A stretch of DNA of 64,000 nt from Marinospirillum celere (GTDB lineage Bacteria > Pseudomonadota > Gammaproteobacteria > Pseudomonadales > Halomonadaceae). Location of the stretch: assembly GCF_900112235.1 (NCBI RefSeq), contig NZ_FOLH01000007.1, positions 1 to 64,000 of the forward strand, in the 5' to 3' direction. The notes beneath the pieces were generated by a model. That model was not told the DNA's origin. It did not search any database and saw only the letters and a list, made by a program, of their open reading frames with translations. Shown piece by piece: positions 61,944 to 64,000 of this stretch. The stretch's first letter is position 1; each line of letters opens with the position of its first letter. The position numbers and the translations under genes were made by a program.

Positions 61944-63830
61944 ATGCTAGGGCCTAGACTGTTATTTAAAAAGCGCTTTGGGCCCTTTTTTTGGACTCAA
62001 GCGCTGGGTGCCTTCAACGACAATGTGTTCCGCTTTGCGTTGATGTTCACCCTGACTTTTACCGCTGCCGATCAGCTGGCGCTGGATATCAATATTCTGA
62101 TGAACCTGGCGGCTGGCCTTTTTATCCTGCCCTTTTTCCTGTTTTCAGGTATTGCTGGCCAGTTGGCGGACAAGTATGAAAAGTCCCTGGTCGTTCGCCG
62201 TATCAAATTGTTAGAGCTCTTGATCATGCTGGTAGCTCTGGCTGCCTTTGCCTTCCAATTGTGGGGCATCTTGTTGGCTCTGGTCTTTGCCATGGGCGTG
62301 CAGTCGGCTCTCTTTGGCCCAGTGAAGTATGCACTTCTGCCCCAACACCTTAAGCAGGACGAGCTGGTTACCGGTAATGCTTTTGTTGGCATGGGTACTT
62401 TTGTTGCCATCCTTTGTGGCACCCTGCTGGGTGGTTTGCTGGCGGGCTGGGCCAGTGAGCAACCCTGGATCATTGGTCTAGCCGTGGTTAGTTTTGCCAT
62501 TCTGGGTGTCATTGCGAGCTTGAAAGTACCTCTAGCCGCGGCAGGTGACCCGGAACTAAAAATCAACTGGAATATTTACTCCCAAACACGCAAAGTGTTG
62601 GGCGAAGCGGTGAGTAAGCGCAGTGTCTTTCTGGCAATACTTGCTATCAGTTGGTTCTGGTTTATGGGATCCGGCTATTTAACGCAATTCCCTAATTTTA
62701 CACGCAGTGTTTTGGGAAGCGATGAGGGCGTAGGAACCCTGTTGCTGACCCTCTTTTCCTTGGGCGTCGGTGCGGGTGCTCTGCTCTGTGGCTACTGGTC
62801 GCGCGGTAAGATAGAGCTGGGCATGGTGCCGCTGGGCGCCTTGGGAATGGCTGTTTTTTCCTTTGATCTTTACAGCCAGGCTGCTGCTTTTCCTGCTCTG
62901 ATGGAAGGAGAAAATCTGCGTTCCTTGAGCCAGTTTCTGGCTTTGGGAGGAGTCCGTTTAGCGATCGACCTGACCTTGGCTGGGGTTAGTGGTGGGCTTT
63001 TTATCGTGCCTCTATACAGCCTGGTGCAAAGACGCAGCCCAGTTGAAGTGCGGGCCCAAGTCATTGCTGCCTTGAATGTGCTCAACTCTTTAGCCATGGT
63101 CTTGAGTGCGCTGGCAGGTATTTTGGTACTGGGTGTACTGGGTATCAGCCTGCCGGTGTTCTTTTTCTTATATGGTTTGACCGCTCTGGTTGTGGCCTTT
63201 CTGGCAGTGAAGCTGGCCCGTGATCCGCTGCTACGCTTTTTGATTTATCTGCTTTCCCATACTCTCTATCGAGTTAAGCATAGAGGGTTGGAAAATATTC
63301 CTGAAACCGGCCCGGCGTTGGTGGTGGCAAACCACGTCAGCTATGTCGATGCTCTACTGCTGGCTGGAGCCTGTCATCGCCCTTTGCGCTTCGTGATTGA
63401 TAAGGATATTCATGATCTGCCAGTCTTAAAACGTTTTCTTCAGTTGGCTGGCACTGTGCCTTTGACTTCAGAAAAAATTGATCGCCAGAATCTTCAGGAA
63501 GCCTTCGCACGGATCGGTGAAACCCTGCAAAAAGGCGAATTGGTTTTCATTTTTCCTGAAGGGCGCCTGACCCGTGATGGTGAACTTCAGACCTTCAAAA
63601 AGGGTGTTGAACGAATTTTGGCACAACATCCTGTGCCGGTTATTCCTATGGCATTAAGGGGGCTTTGGGGTTCTTGGTTTTCACGGGAAAAAGGCTCTGC
63701 GTTCAAAAAAGTGCCTCGCCGTTTTTGGTCGCGGGTGGAAGTGGTTGCAGGTCCCGCCTTGCAACCTGAAGAGGCAACGGCTGAGCGCCTGCAAGAACAG
63801 GTGGCTGCTTTGCGAGGTGATTGGCGCTGA
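61944..63830 (+). CDS. MFS transporter (LplT-like) fused to PlsC-type acyltransferase
   Basis: 628 residues. Residues 1-430 form an LplT-like MFS domain with about twelve helices, starting with the GAFNDNVFRFALMF motif. Residues 440-628 form a glycerophosphate acyltransferase with the HX4D motif NHVSYVDALLL and FPEGRLTRDGEL. A lysophospholipid flippase-acyltransferase for inner-membrane phospholipid repair is the likely role. The AMP-dependent acyl-ACP synthetase domain present in Aas is missing; the next gene starts 76 bp later. Inferred, not shown. Confidence 0.86.
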   Translation: MLGPRLLFKKRFGPFFWTQALGAFNDNVFRFALMFTLTFTAADQLALDINILMNLAAGLFILPFFLFSGIAGQLADKYEKSLVVRRIKLLELLIMLVALAAFAFQLWGILLALVFAMGVQSALFGPVKYALLPQHLKQDELVTGNAFVGMGTFVAILCGTLLGGLLAGWASEQPWIIGLAVVSFAILGVIASLKVPLAAAGDPELKINWNIYSQTRKVLGEAVSKRSVFLAILAISWFWFMGSGYLTQFPNFTRSVLGSDEGVGTLLLTLFSLGVGAGALLCGYWSRGKIELGMVPLGALGMAVFSFDLYSQAAAFPALMEGENLRSLSQFLALGGVRLAIDLTLAGVSGGLFIVPLYSLVQRRSPVEVRAQVIAALNVLNSLAMVLSALAGILVLGVLGISLPVFFFLYGLTALVVAFLAVKLARDPLLRFLIYLLSHTLYRVKHRGLENIPETGPALVVANHVSYVDALLLAGACHRPLRFVIDKDIHDLPVLKRFLQLAGTVPLTSEKIDRQNLQEAFARIGETLQKGELVFIFPEGRLTRDGELQTFKKGVERILAQHPVPVIPMALRGLWGSWFSREKGSAFKKVPRRFWSRVEVVAGPALQPEEATAERLQEQVAALRGDWR

Positions 63831-63906
63831 GACAGAACAGGCTAGCTGGCCTTCCAGGTGGTATATTTAAGTCAGGCACTGAACGATAAAAACAAGGGGT
63901 AAAACC

Positions 63907-64000
63907 ATGCCTGGAAGTCGAAAAATTTCTGATCAGCTCACCGGTATTCAGGCACGTCGGGCTTTGGACGAAGCCCGCTTGGCAGGTGGTTTGAAAATCC
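63907..64000 (+). CDS. 5' end of an unidentified gene, cut by the window
   Basis: ATG at 63907 follows AAGGGGTAA and opens a frame of 31 codons to the window edge (MPGSRKISDQLTGIQARRAL, then DEARLAGGLKI). It is basic, helical by composition and shows no signal peptide. I cannot assign a family from so little. The ribosome site makes it a likely real gene. Confidence 0.5.
   Translation, partial: MPGSRKISDQLTGIQARRALDEARLAGGLKI

Overview
The window is chromosomal DNA of a gammaproteobacterium, most likely of the Oceanospirillales/Pseudomonadales side. The reasons are gene order (birA-coaX-tRNAs-secE-nusG-rplKAJL-rpoBC-rpsLG-fusA-tuf-S10-spc-alpha; then uvrA/MFS/ssb; serA beside a D-2-hydroxyglutarate dehydrogenase; oxyR-recG) and a Pseudomonas-like EF-Tu. 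The genus cannot be settled from this sequence. No insertion sequence, prophage, CRISPR array or clearly foreign island is visible.

Region 1 (1-2.7 kb) holds the 3' tip of a 23S rRNA, a 5S rRNA with terminator, birA and coaX (4-base overlap), and a tRNA cluster (Tyr, Gly, Thr, Trp) behind a consensus promoter. The tufB gene that often lies between thrT and trpT is absent.

Region 2 (2.7-32.9 kb) is the complete ribosomal protein and RNA polymerase block: secE-nusG, L11-L1, L10-L7/L12-rpoB-rpoC, the str operon, S10, spc and alpha operons. rpmD and rpmJ are present as short genes. The control points are readable: an L1 target before rplK, a structured L10 leader, an attenuator before rpoB, consensus promoters before rpsL and rpsJ, and a promoter-like palindrome before rpsM. 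A bidirectional terminator closes the block against convergent uvrA.

Region 3 (32.9-50 kb) is housekeeping and accessory: uvrA, a YajR-type MFS transporter, ssb with a long Gln/Pro linker, a chemoreceptor, a sensor kinase, fluoride channel crcB, a sigma-54 activator without sensory domain, a secreted DUF4168 protein with a sigma-54-like promoter, malate synthase G, an alpha/beta hydrolase, a 59-residue lipoprotein and a membrane M48 protease.

Region 4 (49.5-64 kb) is metabolic and stress related. serA and a D-2-hydroxyglutarate dehydrogenase are divergent and probably form a coupled serine-synthesis/2-hydroxyglutarate cycle. xseB-ispA-dxs supplies isoprenoid precursors and is preceded by an unusual branched inverted-repeat element. 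Then come a YeeZ-like oxidoreductase, oxyR-recG, an HDOD protein, a DUF481 outer-membrane protein, an MFS-PlsC fusion without ligase domain, and the first 31 codons of an unidentified gene cut by the window end.

Most of the window is ordinary core genome. The best leads are the branched element at 52295-52407, the sigma-54 activator/DUF4168 pair, and the operator-like palindromes at serA/d2hgdh and the M48 gene.
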